Part shown: piece by piece, positions 1-8,764 of the stretch
Layout of the letters: the number at the start of each line of letters is the position of its first letter
Position numbering within the stretch: the stretch's first letter is position 1
From: Prosopocoilus inquinatus
Taxonomy: Eukaryota; Arthropoda; Insecta; Coleoptera; Lucanidae
Reading direction: 5' to 3'
Assembly (NCBI GenBank): GCA_036172665.1
Contig: CM069878.1
Span: 22,144,501 to 22,208,500 of the forward strand
Length of the DNA: 64,000 nt
Notes under the pieces: generated by a model
What the model was told of the DNA's origin: nothing
What the model saw: only the letters and a program-made list of their open reading frames with translations
The model's database searches: none
Translations under genes and position numbers: made by a program

Positions 1-237
1 TGGTTTAATTTTAATTGTTTGAACGTTAAAACTTGAAACCGTATTTTTAATTGATATATGTATCATATGTGGCGCAAACGATACAACGAAATGTAACAAC
101 GCAGATACAGAAATAATCTGGCGCAAAACTGGAAAAGTAACTATTACAAATTACATTGGATCTAAATTACCGTTGTTTAATACCTCTCCCTATATGTGAT
201 TTCCTTGATCTATCATTTCATTTGAATTTCCTCTTTT
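1..237. other. AT-rich gene-free stretch
   Basis: No open frame, repeat or RNA signal that I can support is visible before the first MITE. Confidence 0.6.
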
Positions 238-365
238 TTGTATCAGAAGCGTCAAACTTAAAGGGCCGTTAAATTTTACTGCTAAAGTAACAACCAATCA
301 AAAAACTGCACTTTCAATTTTCAGGTACCTTTGAACTTTAACAGCCTGTTAATAAGTAACAGAGT
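238..365. mobile_element. MITE family A, copy 1
   Basis: About 125 bp with imperfect inverted ends (AAAGGGCCGTTAAATTTT near the left, AACAGCCTGTTAATAAGT near the right). The same layout recurs at 8635 and 14019, so this is a dispersed non-autonomous element. No coding capacity is seen. Confidence 0.75.
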
Positions 366-2047
366 CTCCCAATTCGGACATAAAATAAAAATTAAACAAA
401 ATTATTTCTTGAGCAAACTTGAGTTAACAACTTTTCAGTGGACAAACTGACTTTGCAAATGTCTGCAGCAACTTAATTTAAACGCAGTTCAATTAAATAA
501 GATATGTTTTTTCCTTGAAACTCAAAAAAAGGTTCCAATTAAGTTTAAGAGTCGATTCTGAATAAACTTGAATGAAACCAGGGTAGTAAAAACGTGATTG
601 TAATAATGACGCAATCGATTATTAAACAAATGCGATTACTAAATAAAAATATTAATAAATAAAATTAGCAAACCAAATAAATCTGCAAATGTCAGTAAAA
701 TTTGGCACAACGATCAGTGTTTTTCGAACCACAAATTAATTCCGTCAGAACCGTTCGATGGAAGAGGCAAAATTTCGAAAATAATAGCCTGACACGTTAT
801 AGCAGTAGACTTTATACATTTAAATTGCAAATTCCCATTAAAATTCCAAGGATAGAAGCAGACGGCACCATGACCATACATATTAATGCTGGCTATGAAT
901 GAGAACGAAAAAAATAATCATTGCTAAAAATAAACATTTACTCACTACACAAATACACACGTTAATGCAAATATGGACGTAATCGTATCACTCCCAGCAA
1001 CTTGTTTTAATTAAATTAAAAAAAAAAAGCATTACAATTACTTGTGTCTGTATATAGAGGGTTAGTTTTATTAATTAATTATCAACGAAGAAAAGAAATT
1101 AAAAGAATAACGTTATATGGCAGTGGCGATTTCTGTTCATAAAAAGAATAAGTATCAGTTTCTCAATATTTCTATACGATGTGATACATCTGTGCACTCA
1201 GAAACAAATTCTCTCTTAAAAGGACCAAAAAAATTCTGAGGTACCAATTTAAAATTTTGAGGTTAGATTAGTTCACTAAAAATTTACAAAAATGAAATTG
1301 ATTTTCTTAAGTAGTACTTAAATTACCATACAAACTAATTCAAACCGCATCTCACTATCTTAAGTAAAAAAAAAAAATACGACAAATAAAAGAAATTAGG
1401 ATATTTTAGTACTTGTAAAATTTTGACCAGCACAAGTAAAATTTGAAAATGGACTTTTAATGAGCTCTCAAACCCGCACCTTTTTGCTAATTTAACCATC
1501 TCTGTATCTCTTTAAATACAACAGTTACCTATGTTGTCCCTACGAAATCCGGGCACACTGTATAAGGTTTCTCATTTAAAAATAGAAATGATTTTTGCTC
1601 ACCCTGTATGTAGAAAACGCTACCGCGCTGAATAAAATCTTTACAAAAGTCTATGTTAGACTTATTTTTTTTTAGTGTTTCGTATTCGTTAATAATTAAA
1701 ATAATAAAGGGTGGTTTTTATTAACAAAACTAACCCTGTACATAGGTACAAAACGATCGGGTTTGCCCGAAACACAAAATAAATTAAATTCCGAATTGAT
1801 TCTTAAGGTCGCTTCCTTAAGCCAACTATTATGCTGATCCTCGAAGGATTAAACTAATGATCGCTCTCATACGCCGTAACACACCGGTCGATGTTTAAAC
1901 TGCCAACAACTATTAATATGGAGTAAGCATTTCCTAGACTGCAGGCCTAGGATAATTCTGTTTGTTAAGGTAAACTTTATGGCCACATGTAAATACGAAT
2001 TTGAGTTATGTTTTGATACACCTCAAATCTGTTAATATATGTTGCAG
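366..2047. other. Gene-free, probably intronic or intergenic
   Basis: AT-rich sequence with poly-A tracts. The only open frame of note (702-902, 66 codons) resembles nothing and has no codon bias I can see. At about 1550-1615 two stretches ending in cACTGTATA and cACCCTGTATG resemble the tips of TATA-flanked inverted-repeat elements found elsewhere here (for example 55553), suggesting very old insertions. A denser block at 1730-1930 includes the palindrome CTTAAGGTCGCTTCCTTAAG. Confidence 0.5.
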
Positions 2048-2111
2048 ATTTTAGCGTTGCTGCTAAGATTAGACCGATACGTAACTCCTGAAGCATTACA
2101 TTATGCCGAAG
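2048..2111 (+). CDS. Candidate internal coding exon (64 nt)
   Basis: A 64-nt block is bounded by a good 3' splice site (tatatgttgcag just before 2048) and a near-consensus 5' splice site (G|GTAAGT at 2111-2112). Only one forward frame is open through it, reading ILALLLRLDRYVTPEALHYA followed by E and one leftover base; the other two frames contain stops. The peptide starts hydrophobic and then turns polar, as at a membrane or hydrophobic-core edge. I do not recognise the protein. An alternative acceptor (TTTTAG) lies 6 nt inside. The exon ends with one base of a split codon. The exon candidate at 63958 would hit a TGA in the frame required for direct splicing, so either another exon intervenes or one of the two calls is wrong. 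The call rests on splice signals plus one open frame only. Confidence 0.45.
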
Positions 2112-3221
2112 GTAAGTAGTAAGCTGTAAATAAAAAATTAACAGTTTTAACAGGCAAATTCCTTGAAGGCAAAATCACGTGGTTTGATCTCTGATTATTG
2201 GCGGTATAAAAAAGCACACATAACTTGCAACGTACGCGATAATATCTCCTGAAAATTTATTTTTACTATGGCCGCTTCTGCAAATATTTACTTGAATCGT
2301 CTGGAAACTCAGTTTTATATAAACATTTTTTTTAATGTATCTCGTTTTTCCTAGATCTAAGCAACGTTAGAAATTCTTAGTTACACTTTTTCACAATGGC
2401 CACGAGTTTCTATTTTGGACTTACAGCTCCTCAAAATTCAAATAAATTATAATCAACGAATACAAATTTAGGTTTAGTAAGCTTAAAAAGCTCTTGCAGC
2501 TTTCAGTTGCATTTAAAACTTGGAATGAATCTGTTTGATATACATATTTAGGCACTTGCAACGGTTTGTTTAGCCAATTAATGCACTAATCAGCTGTTTA
2601 ACTAATTAAATGTTTAATTGCTTGTTTATTTGACGGCTCGATTATGCATGTAATCTGTGAATGATTACGATTACGGATAGCACTGTTGCTTATTAATGAA
2701 AGCGATTATTGAATCTCTGAATTGAATTGAAATCAAAGATAAATTTTGCATTATTTATGAAACTTGACTTTCATAGTAACCCTAAGCAAATAAATAAACA
2801 AATAGTTAAAATAAAAAATAAGCATATAATAAAAGCGATTGGTGAATTTTAACAAATCTAAAATAATCTGCTAAAATACATCCGTCATTTTAAAAGCAAC
2901 TGGAATTTTCAGAAAATATGACAACAAAAGTTTTACAATAGTTGAGATACCTATTTCTGAATGAATTTGACATGTCTTTAGGTGTGCTCTACTATTACCT
3001 GTTCACCTTTTTTTATACTCTAGAGGGCTATGCTTTTCTTTTCGTTAAGTTACGTGGAGGTATTTTGAAGAAAATCAAAATCTGACATGAAAGAAATAAT
3101 GACAGTGTCACTTTAGCGGTACTGACTGTGTTGCCAATACGTAGAAAACATGGACTATGGTGGCATAATTAAAGTAAAAAGTAAGTTTAAGGAAGTATAT
3201 TTGTTATTGTATCTCGTCAAA
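2112..3221. other. Gene-free, intron-like
   Basis: AT-rich sequence following the candidate 5' splice site, with short homopolymers and no repeat family I could match within the window. Confidence 0.5.
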
Positions 3222-3483
3222 ATGCCAAAAGTTAAAAGTGGCGTAACTAAACGTGCATTAGTGAAGGCGTTTAATTCTTATATAAAAGATCACCCAAATT
3301 TAAAAAGATTACCCAAATTTTAAAAACCAAACGCATTTGAAGAACTGCCGTCTTAGCAGAAGAATCTAAAAATGTGCGCGTTGGTGACGAAACGTGATGA
3401 AAGAAGTAGACAGAATTCTCAATGAGGTCCAAATGACCATGAAGAAAGTTCTAAGTCATCAGCAACAGCAAGAAGATCATGCT
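3222..3483 (+). pseudogene. Decayed short ORF of unknown family
   Basis: An ATG at 3222 opens 33 codons beginning MPKVKSGVTKRALVKAFNSY, basic and helix-prone, before a stop at 3321. Downstream, to about 3480, further peptide-like stretches rich in K, E and Q (ending with a run of glutamines before ATGCTATTTAA) appear in shifted frames. This looks like the N-terminal part of a small DNA-binding or transposase protein broken by frameshifts, sitting next to the tandem array. I cannot name the family. Chance cannot be excluded. Confidence 0.25.
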
Positions 3484-3639
3484 ATTTAAATTCCCAAGCA
3501 AGTAATTACTTTTTTAATGAAAAAATAAATAATTATCCTCTGTTTGCTGGAGACGATACTTTTAACGGAATACTCAGTCTTGCTTTGGTCGAGCTGGCAA
3601 TAGTGGCAGTGGGAGTTTTCAAAAATATAACCATAAAAT

Positions 3640-3840
3640 TAATGAACATATAAAATAGCGACATCTTACTATCGCTTTTTGACCTAACATTGCAGTAGGA
3701 TAGACAAATTGAAGCGGGATTTGCTCCTAATGAGTCCCCCATGCAAGGCGGCCATGCTTGCTGTCAAAGCATAATGAAAGATTTTAGAAAAATTTTGTGC
3801 AAATCGTTTTTGATTGCAGTGAGAACCTCGAGCAGCCTCT
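3640..3840 (-). mobile_element. Hammerhead repeat, inverted partial unit
   Basis: About 200 bp of the 312-bp unit in reverse orientation. It meets the forward array head to head at about 3840. The inverted copy starts, on its own strand, about 4 nt before the ribozyme cleavage position (CTGTC then CAGAGG), so it lacks the catalytic core. Confidence 0.85.
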
Positions 3841-4101
3841 GGACAGCTGCTCGAGGTTCTCACTGCAATCAAAAACGATTTGCACAAAATTTTTCTAAAA
3901 TCTTTCATTATGCTTTGACAGCAAGCATGGCCGCCTTGCATGGGGGACTCATCAGGAGCAAATCCCGCTTCAATTTGTCTATCCTACTGCAATGTTAGGT
4001 CAAACAGCGATAGTAAGATGTCGCTATTTTATATGTTCATCATTCTTACATCGCATTTGCGAATAAATTGGGCAAGTCGTTTTTGGTCTGCAGTGGGAAT
4101 G

Positions 4102-4167
4102 TCGAACTACGTTTCTGCTGAAGAAGCCTCAAGCAGGGCTGAAACAGCTGTCCAGAGGCTGCTCGAG
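4102..4167 (+). ncRNA. Hammerhead ribozyme, array unit 1
   Basis: Core CTGAAGA at 4118-4124, stem II AGCCT/GGGCT with loop CAAGCA (last pair U-G), GAAAC at 4141-4145, palindromic stem III ACAGCTGT, triplet GTC with predicted cleavage between 4152 and 4153. In stem I, GTTTCTG pairs with CAGAGGC, and outer arm TCGAAC pairs with GCTCGA with one mismatch. Type I topology, stem I open to the flanks. Confidence 0.88.
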
Positions 4168-4413
4168 GTTCTCACTGCAATCAAAAACGATTTGCACAAA
4201 ATTTTTCTAAAATCTTTAATTATGCTTTGACAGCAAGCATGGCCGCCTTGCATGGGGGACTCATTAGGAGCAAATCCCGCTTCAATTTGTCTATCCTACT
4301 GCAATGTTAGGTCAAAAAGCGATAGTAAGATGTCGCTATTTTATATGTTCATCATTCTTACATCGCATTTGCGAATAAATTGGACAAGTCGTTTTTGGTC
4401 TGCAGTGGGAATG

Positions 4414-4479
4414 TCGAGCTACGTTTCTGCTGAAGAAGCCCCAAGCAGGGCTGAAACAGCTGTCCAGAGGCTGCTCGAG
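4414..4479 (+). ncRNA. Hammerhead ribozyme, array unit 2
   Basis: Consensus copy. CTGAAGA at 4430-4436, stem II AGCCC/GGGCT, loop CAAGCA, GAAAC, stem III ACA-GC-TGT, GTC triplet with predicted cleavage between 4464 and 4465. Outer stem I TCGAGC/GCTCGA is fully paired, separated from the inner GTTTCTG/CAGAGGC helix by a small internal loop. Confidence 0.9.
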
Positions 4480-4725
4480 GTTCTCACTGCAATCAAAAAC
4501 GATTTGCACAAAATTTTTCTAAAATCTTTCATTATGCTTTGACAGCAAGCATGGCCGCCTTGCATGGGGGACTCATTAGGAGCAAATCCCGCTTCAATTT
4601 GTCTATCCTACTGCAATGTTAGGTCAAAAAGCGATAGTAAGATGTCGCTATTTTATATGTTCATCAGTCTTACATCGCATTTGCGAATAAATTGGGCAAG
4701 TCGTTTTTGGTCTGCAGTGGGAATG

Positions 4726-4791
4726 TCGAGCTACGTTTCTGCTGAAGAAGCCCCAAGCAGGGCTGAAACAGCTGTCCAGAGGCTGCTCGAG
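4726..4791 (+). ncRNA. Hammerhead ribozyme, array unit 3
   Basis: Same sequence as unit 2 through the whole motif. Predicted cleavage lies between 4776 and 4777, so successive cuts would release 312-nt monomers. Confidence 0.9.
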
Positions 4792-5037
4792 GTTCTCACT
4801 GCAATCAAAAACGATTTGCACAAAATTTTTCTAAAATCTTTCATTATGCTTTGACAGCAAGCATGGCCGCCTTGCATGGGGGACTCATTAGGAGCAAATC
4901 CCGCTTCAATTTGTCTATCCTACTGCAATGTTAGGTCAAAAAGCGATAGTAAGATGTCGCTATTTTATATGTTCATCAGTCTTACATCGCATTTGCGAAT
5001 AAATTGGGCAAGTCGTTTTTGGTCTGCAGTGGGAATG

Positions 5038-5103
5038 TCGAGCTACGTTTCTGCTGAAGAAGCCCCAAGCAGGGCTGAAACAGCTGTCCAGAGGCTGCTC
5101 GAG
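5038..5103 (+). ncRNA. Hammerhead ribozyme, array unit 4
   Basis: Same sequence as unit 2 through the motif, with all core residues and stems intact. Predicted cleavage is between 5088 and 5089. Confidence 0.9.
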
Positions 5104-5349
5104 GTTCTCACTGCAATCAAAAACGATTTGCACAAAATTTTTCAAAAATCTTTCATTATGCTTTGACAGCAAGCATGGCCGCCTTGCATGGGGGACTCAT
5201 TAGGAGCAAATCCCGCTTCAATTTGTCTATCCTACTGCAATGTTAGGTCAAAAAGCGATAGTAAGATGTCGCTATTTTATATGTTCATCATTCTTACATC
5301 GCATTTGCGAATAAATTGGGCAAGTCGTTTTTGGTCTGCAGTGGGAATG

Positions 5350-5415
5350 TCGAGCTACGTTTCTGCTGAAGAAGCCCCAAGCAGAGCTGAAACAGCTGTC
5401 CAGAGGCTGCTCGAG
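5350..5415 (+). ncRNA. Hammerhead ribozyme, array unit 5 (stem II mismatch)
   Basis: Core residues are intact but stem II is AGCCC/GAGCT, giving one C-A mismatch in the middle of the helix. Predicted cleavage is between 5400 and 5401. The unit is cut short downstream by an A-run. Confidence 0.8.
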
Positions 5416-5654
5416 GTTCTCACTGCAATCAAAAACGATTTTCACAAAAAAAAAAAAAAATTTTTCTAAAATTTTTCATAAAATTAATAATGTTCGTCAA
5501 ACAATTTTTTTGACGTCTATAGGCGTTTTCGTAAATTGAACCGTGTTGGTCGGGTCAGGTTTGACAGATTAATGTGATATTCCGAACCGGGCGACATCAG
5601 ATCGGAACATTTACGAACGCAAAGAGCAGAAATATTTATTGGTTTGACAAAACC

Positions 5655-6122
5655 TTTAACATATAAAATAGCGACATCTTACTATCGCTTTTTGACCTAA
5701 CATTGCAGTAGGATAGACAAATTGAAGCGGGATTTGCTCCTAATGAGTCCCCCATGCAAGGCGGTCATGCTTGCTGTCAAAGCATAATGAAAGATTTTAG
5801 AAAAATTTTGTGCAAATCGTTTTTGATTGCAGTGAGAACCTCGAGCAGCCTCTGGACAGCTGTTTCAGCCCTGCTTGGGGCTTCTTCAGCAGAAACGTAG
5901 CTCGACATTCCCACTGCAGACCAAAAACGACTTGCCCAATTTATTCGCAAATGCGATGTAAGAATGATGAACATATAAAATAGCGACATCTTACTATCGC
6001 TTTTTGACCTAACATTGCAGTAGGATAGACAAATTGAAGCGGGATTTGCTCCTAATGAGTCCCCCATGCAAGGCGGTCATGCTTGCTGTCAAAGCATAAT
6101 GAAAGATTTTAGAAAAATTTTG
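5655..6122 (-). mobile_element. Hammerhead repeat, 1.5 units reversed
   Basis: One full unit and a partial one in reverse orientation, same subfamily as the main array. It meets a forward block head to head at about 6123, where the reversed copy stops at the GCACAAAATTTTT region of the unit. Confidence 0.85.
5841..5905 (-). ncRNA. Hammerhead ribozyme, reversed unit
   Basis: On the minus strand all parts match the consensus: CTGAAGA (5889 to 5883), stem II AGCCC/GGGCT, GAAAC (5866 to 5862), stem III ACAGCTGT, GTC and CAGAGG. Predicted cleavage is between 5855 and 5854. Confidence 0.88.
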
Positions 6123-6202
6123 TGCTATTTTATATGTTCATCATTCTTACATCGCATTTGCGAATAAATTGGGCAAGTCGTTTTTGGTCTGCAGTGGGAA
6201 TG

Positions 6203-6268
6203 TCGAGCTACGTTTCTGCTGAAGAAGCCCCAAGCAGGGCTGAAACAGCTGTCCAGAGGCTGCTCGAG
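6203..6268 (+). ncRNA. Hammerhead ribozyme, forward copy
   Basis: Consensus motif with all stems and core residues. Predicted cleavage is between 6253 and 6254. Confidence 0.9.
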
Positions 6269-6514
6269 GTTCTCACTGCAATCAAAAACGATTTGCACAA
6301 AATTTTTCTAAAATCTTTCATTATGCTTTGACAGCAAGCATGACCGCCTTGCATGGGGGACTCATTAGGAGCAAATCCCGCTTCAATTTGTCTATCCTAC
6401 TGCAATGTTAGGTCAAAAAGCGATAGTAAGATGTCGCTATTTTATATGTTCATCATTCTTACATCGCATTTGCGAATAAATTGGGCAAGTCGTTTTTGGT
6501 ATGCAGTGGGAATG

Positions 6515-6580
6515 TCGAGCTACGTTTCTGCTGAAGAAGCCCCAAGCAGGGCTGAAACAGCTGTCCAGAGGCTGCTCGAG
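6515..6580 (+). ncRNA. Hammerhead ribozyme, last copy of the block
   Basis: Consensus motif. Predicted cleavage is between 6565 and 6566. One substitution upstream of the motif does not touch a stem. Confidence 0.9.
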
Positions 6581-7048
6581 GTTCTCACTGCAATCAAAAA
6601 CGATTTGCACAAAATTTTTCTAAAAACCTTTAACGTTTAGCATAAATTGAATCCTTATTAGCACGTTATGAAAGAGAAAACTAAAAGAAAAATTGCTGCA
6701 GCCACTGTTTTATGTTTCCAATTAAGTTATGTATATAATTACACTTAAATATCTGGTTCTTATTTACCTTCAACGTTTTGTTTTATTAGATTTCGTAATT
6801 ATTGGAGCAGTAGCAAAATCTTCAGTTGTGGAAATACCTAGATTAAAACCAACATAATTAACATAACCACAACTCCACAACATAACCCGCCCAACCCTAC
6901 TCAGCTAGTAGGGTTACTTCAGTAGCAACCTGGTTTGCAAACCTAGTGTTTTTACGAACACTTTCGTGTTTGCTACCCGAATAAACGAACGCGTATTTCT
7001 CTAACCCGGTACCAACCCATTTAACCTGGTTGAATTTACGAAAACGCC

Positions 7049-7479
7049 TTATGTTTCGTTGTGATACCAACAAAAATGTACCCTAACAGGGTCTACTCAG
7101 AATCTAAAAAGAAGGTGAACAGCTAATATTTACATTTATTATAATTAGTTATTCAATTTGTTTTTTTTGTTTGAAAGATGAAGTAGACAGATTTCTTCTG
7201 AAAGCTTTCCAGCAATGTTGGATTTGATATCCCCAATTTATTTGTTCGTTCGGCTTGGCATCCTCATATAAATATGAATTCAAAGTAGACCAATATACAG
7301 AAACTTCACATCAAAAAGATTGTTACATAAAAATCATTATTATAACAATTATAAATATTGTTTAATATTTATGTTACGTTCGTTATTTCAAGGGTCACAT
7401 CTTACCAGTTGCAAAAGGCGCGTTCGAAAACTTTACATTAGTTCTGTTCGTTTGTTACACGTTTGCTGCACTACACCTT
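7049..7479. other. Gene-free stretch
   Basis: AT-rich sequence after the inverted-repeat element. A 63-codon open frame (7320-7511) has no recognisable features. Confidence 0.5.
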
Positions 7480-7720
7480 TTCCAAGTGTAGTTCAGAAAG
7501 TAAGACATTAATTTCAGAAAGTGTCAATTGTGTTTCAGAAATGTAAAATGTATTTCAGACTGTACTGATTGTAGTTCAGAAAAGTAAAATAAATTTCAGA
7601 AAAGGTCAATTATATTTCAACTTAATTTACAAATGACGCTTTCTTATTTACATACATTTTCTGAATTTCATGTGACATTTTCTGAACTACATACTTACTA
7701 CTACTACGAGTATAATGTGT
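7480..7720. repeat. Short degenerate repeats around TTTCAGAAA
   Basis: The word TTTCAGAAA or GTTCAGAAA recurs about every 20-25 bp at 7488-7610, then appears in reverse (TTTTCTGAA) at about 7655-7690. This resembles a subterminal repeat array of a DNA transposon and lies just upstream of a transposase relic. Confidence 0.6.
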
Positions 7721-7784
7721 TAAGACAATTGTCATTTTTATAAACGCACATAACTTTTCTATTCAAGAATTAACAGATACTCTC

Positions 7785-8145
7785 ATGGTATATCGTAGAG
7801 CTTGTGGAAATGCTAAATGGAAGTATGAAGACTGCGGTTCGTCTCCTAATCGTATTTTATTTCACATTTCAATGAACTGTCCACATTCTCCAGGATGATG
7901 ACTCATTTCAACTTCAAGCCCAAGACCGTGGCAGACCTACTGAATGTTGAAAAAACATTTTGGATGCTGTAACTGTTGTTAGTATAATTACCCGAACTCA
8001 CGCACTTCAGCAAGGAGTGTCACATTTGATAGTTTGGCAAATTTCAAGTGCAATAGTTATGTGCAATTACAGTTTCTCTTCGCTGTGTTCAAAGATTATG
8101 GAAACCCATAATAATAAACAATTATTTGTCTCCCTCAAGTTATAA
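7785..8145 (+). pseudogene. Transposase N-terminal relic, DUF4817 type
   Basis: Fragments in order match the helix-turn-helix N-terminus of the Tc1/mariner-related transposases that carry DUF4817: an initial MVYRACGNA, then QAQDRGRPTEC (about 7918-7950), then ILDAV, then ALQQGVSHLIVWQI (about 8002-8045), then CVQRLWKP (near 8090) in another frame. Known proteins of this group read gDRGRPr, vldav, lgvShtTVwriL and lqrvQ in the same order. An in-frame TGA follows TEC and a frameshift precedes CVQRLWKP, so the copy is dead. No catalytic DDE part follows; the sequence becomes unrecognisable by about 8150. A C-terminal piece of a similar transposase lies at 58116. Confidence 0.6.
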
Positions 8146-8283
8146 ATGCAATTTTTGTTCAAATTTAGTAAATGTGACATTACAACAATTGACTTTCTTA
8201 TGTGACTTTTTTCGTGTCTATGACAACAGAATTTTCCGGACTTAACCAGAGGCGGATATAGATTTTAACATGTATTACGTTTC

Positions 8284-8430
8284 ACCCGGTTTCTGGAAGC
8301 GATTTATGGGCCAATTAGTTTAACTAATGATTAGAATGTGACAGTGTAGGCAGTATAACATAACGTATGTCACATTCTAATCCTTAGTTAAACTAATCGG
8401 CTCGTAAATTGCTTCCAGAAACCGGGCCTA
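8284..8430. mobile_element. Foldback MITE with ~58-bp arms
   Basis: The left arm starts CCCGGTTTCTGGAAGCGATT and is mirrored to GCTTCCAGAAACCGGG at 8411-8426. The arms also share GTTTAACTAA and AGAATGTGAC. The loop is about 30 bp. This is a near-perfect snap-back element without coding potential. Confidence 0.8.
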
Positions 8431-8634
8431 AATCAGTTTAGAAAGCTTTAAATAAAAAGTCAAATAGAAAAAATAATTCATTTAGCTAACGGCACTCCGT
8501 GTTAAAATTAACACACGTATTTCTGATACACCCAGTAGACTTATCAAAATTCACACTCGATAAAATTATCAAAATCGCCTATACGAACTAGCTCCTTTAA
8601 AATTATAAATCACTTAAACCACTATCGAGCATAT

Positions 8635-8764
8635 TCTGTATCAAAAGCATTAAATTTAAAGGGCTGTTAAATTTTCTTGCTACAGTAGCAACTAATCATA
8701 GAGTTGTATTTTAAATTGTAAAGGATTTCTAAATTTTAACAGCCCGTTAAAAAGTTACAGAATA
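8635..8764. mobile_element. MITE family A, copy 2
   Basis: Same layout as at 238 and 14019: TCTGTATCAAAAGCATTAAA at the left and AACAGCCCGTTAAAAAGTTA then CAGA at the right, giving inverted ends beginning TCTGTA. Confidence 0.8.

Larger units (their letters stand above)
3841..5460 (+). mobile_element. Hammerhead-ribozyme tandem array (312-bp units)
   Basis: About five near-identical direct units with a period of exactly 312 bp. Each unit contains a hammerhead core, a small hairpin (GCGATAGTAAGATGTCGC, arms GCGAYA/TGTCGC) and a second tiny hairpin (CGCATTTGCG). The array begins with a 5'-truncated unit at the head-to-head junction near 3840 and ends in a run of A (about 5447-5460), as expected of a reverse-transcribed sequence but also possible by chance. 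Units differ by a handful of substitutions, implying recent amplification or homogenisation. Known relatives in architecture are schistosome Sm-alpha, newt satellite 2, cave-cricket pDo500 and animal retrozymes. No protein is encoded; mobilisation would depend on another element's reverse transcriptase. Confidence 0.9.
6123..6625 (+). mobile_element. Hammerhead repeat, 1.6 forward units
   Basis: Two forward copies follow the head-to-head junction. The second ends abruptly after the GCACAAAATTTTT stretch and passes into unique sequence at about 6626. Confidence 0.85.
5521..7048. mobile_element. Inverted-repeat element enclosing hammerhead repeats
   Basis: The left end AGGCGTTTTCGTAAATTGAA (5521) is mirrored at 7029-7048 with one or two differences, and both sides are flanked by TAT. 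Inside lie a left arm of about 130 bp, a reversed and a forward block of hammerhead repeats, and a unique right part (6626-7028). I see no transposase. The superfamily is undetermined; a TA or TAT target duplication would fit several DNA transposon groups. Confidence 0.6.

Noticed and set aside
3940..5469. Series of near-identical 93-96-codon frames with SAEEAPSRAETAVQRLLEVL
   Set aside because: They recur because the DNA repeat recurs. The period (312) happens to be a multiple of three, and the most conserved part coincides with the hammerhead, so RNA structure explains the conservation. The 307-bp copies break the frame.
3640..6625. Helitron or Helentron with central tandem repeats
   Set aside because: No TC start, CTRR end with hairpin, or Rep/helicase similarity was found; the hammerhead core explains the repeats better.
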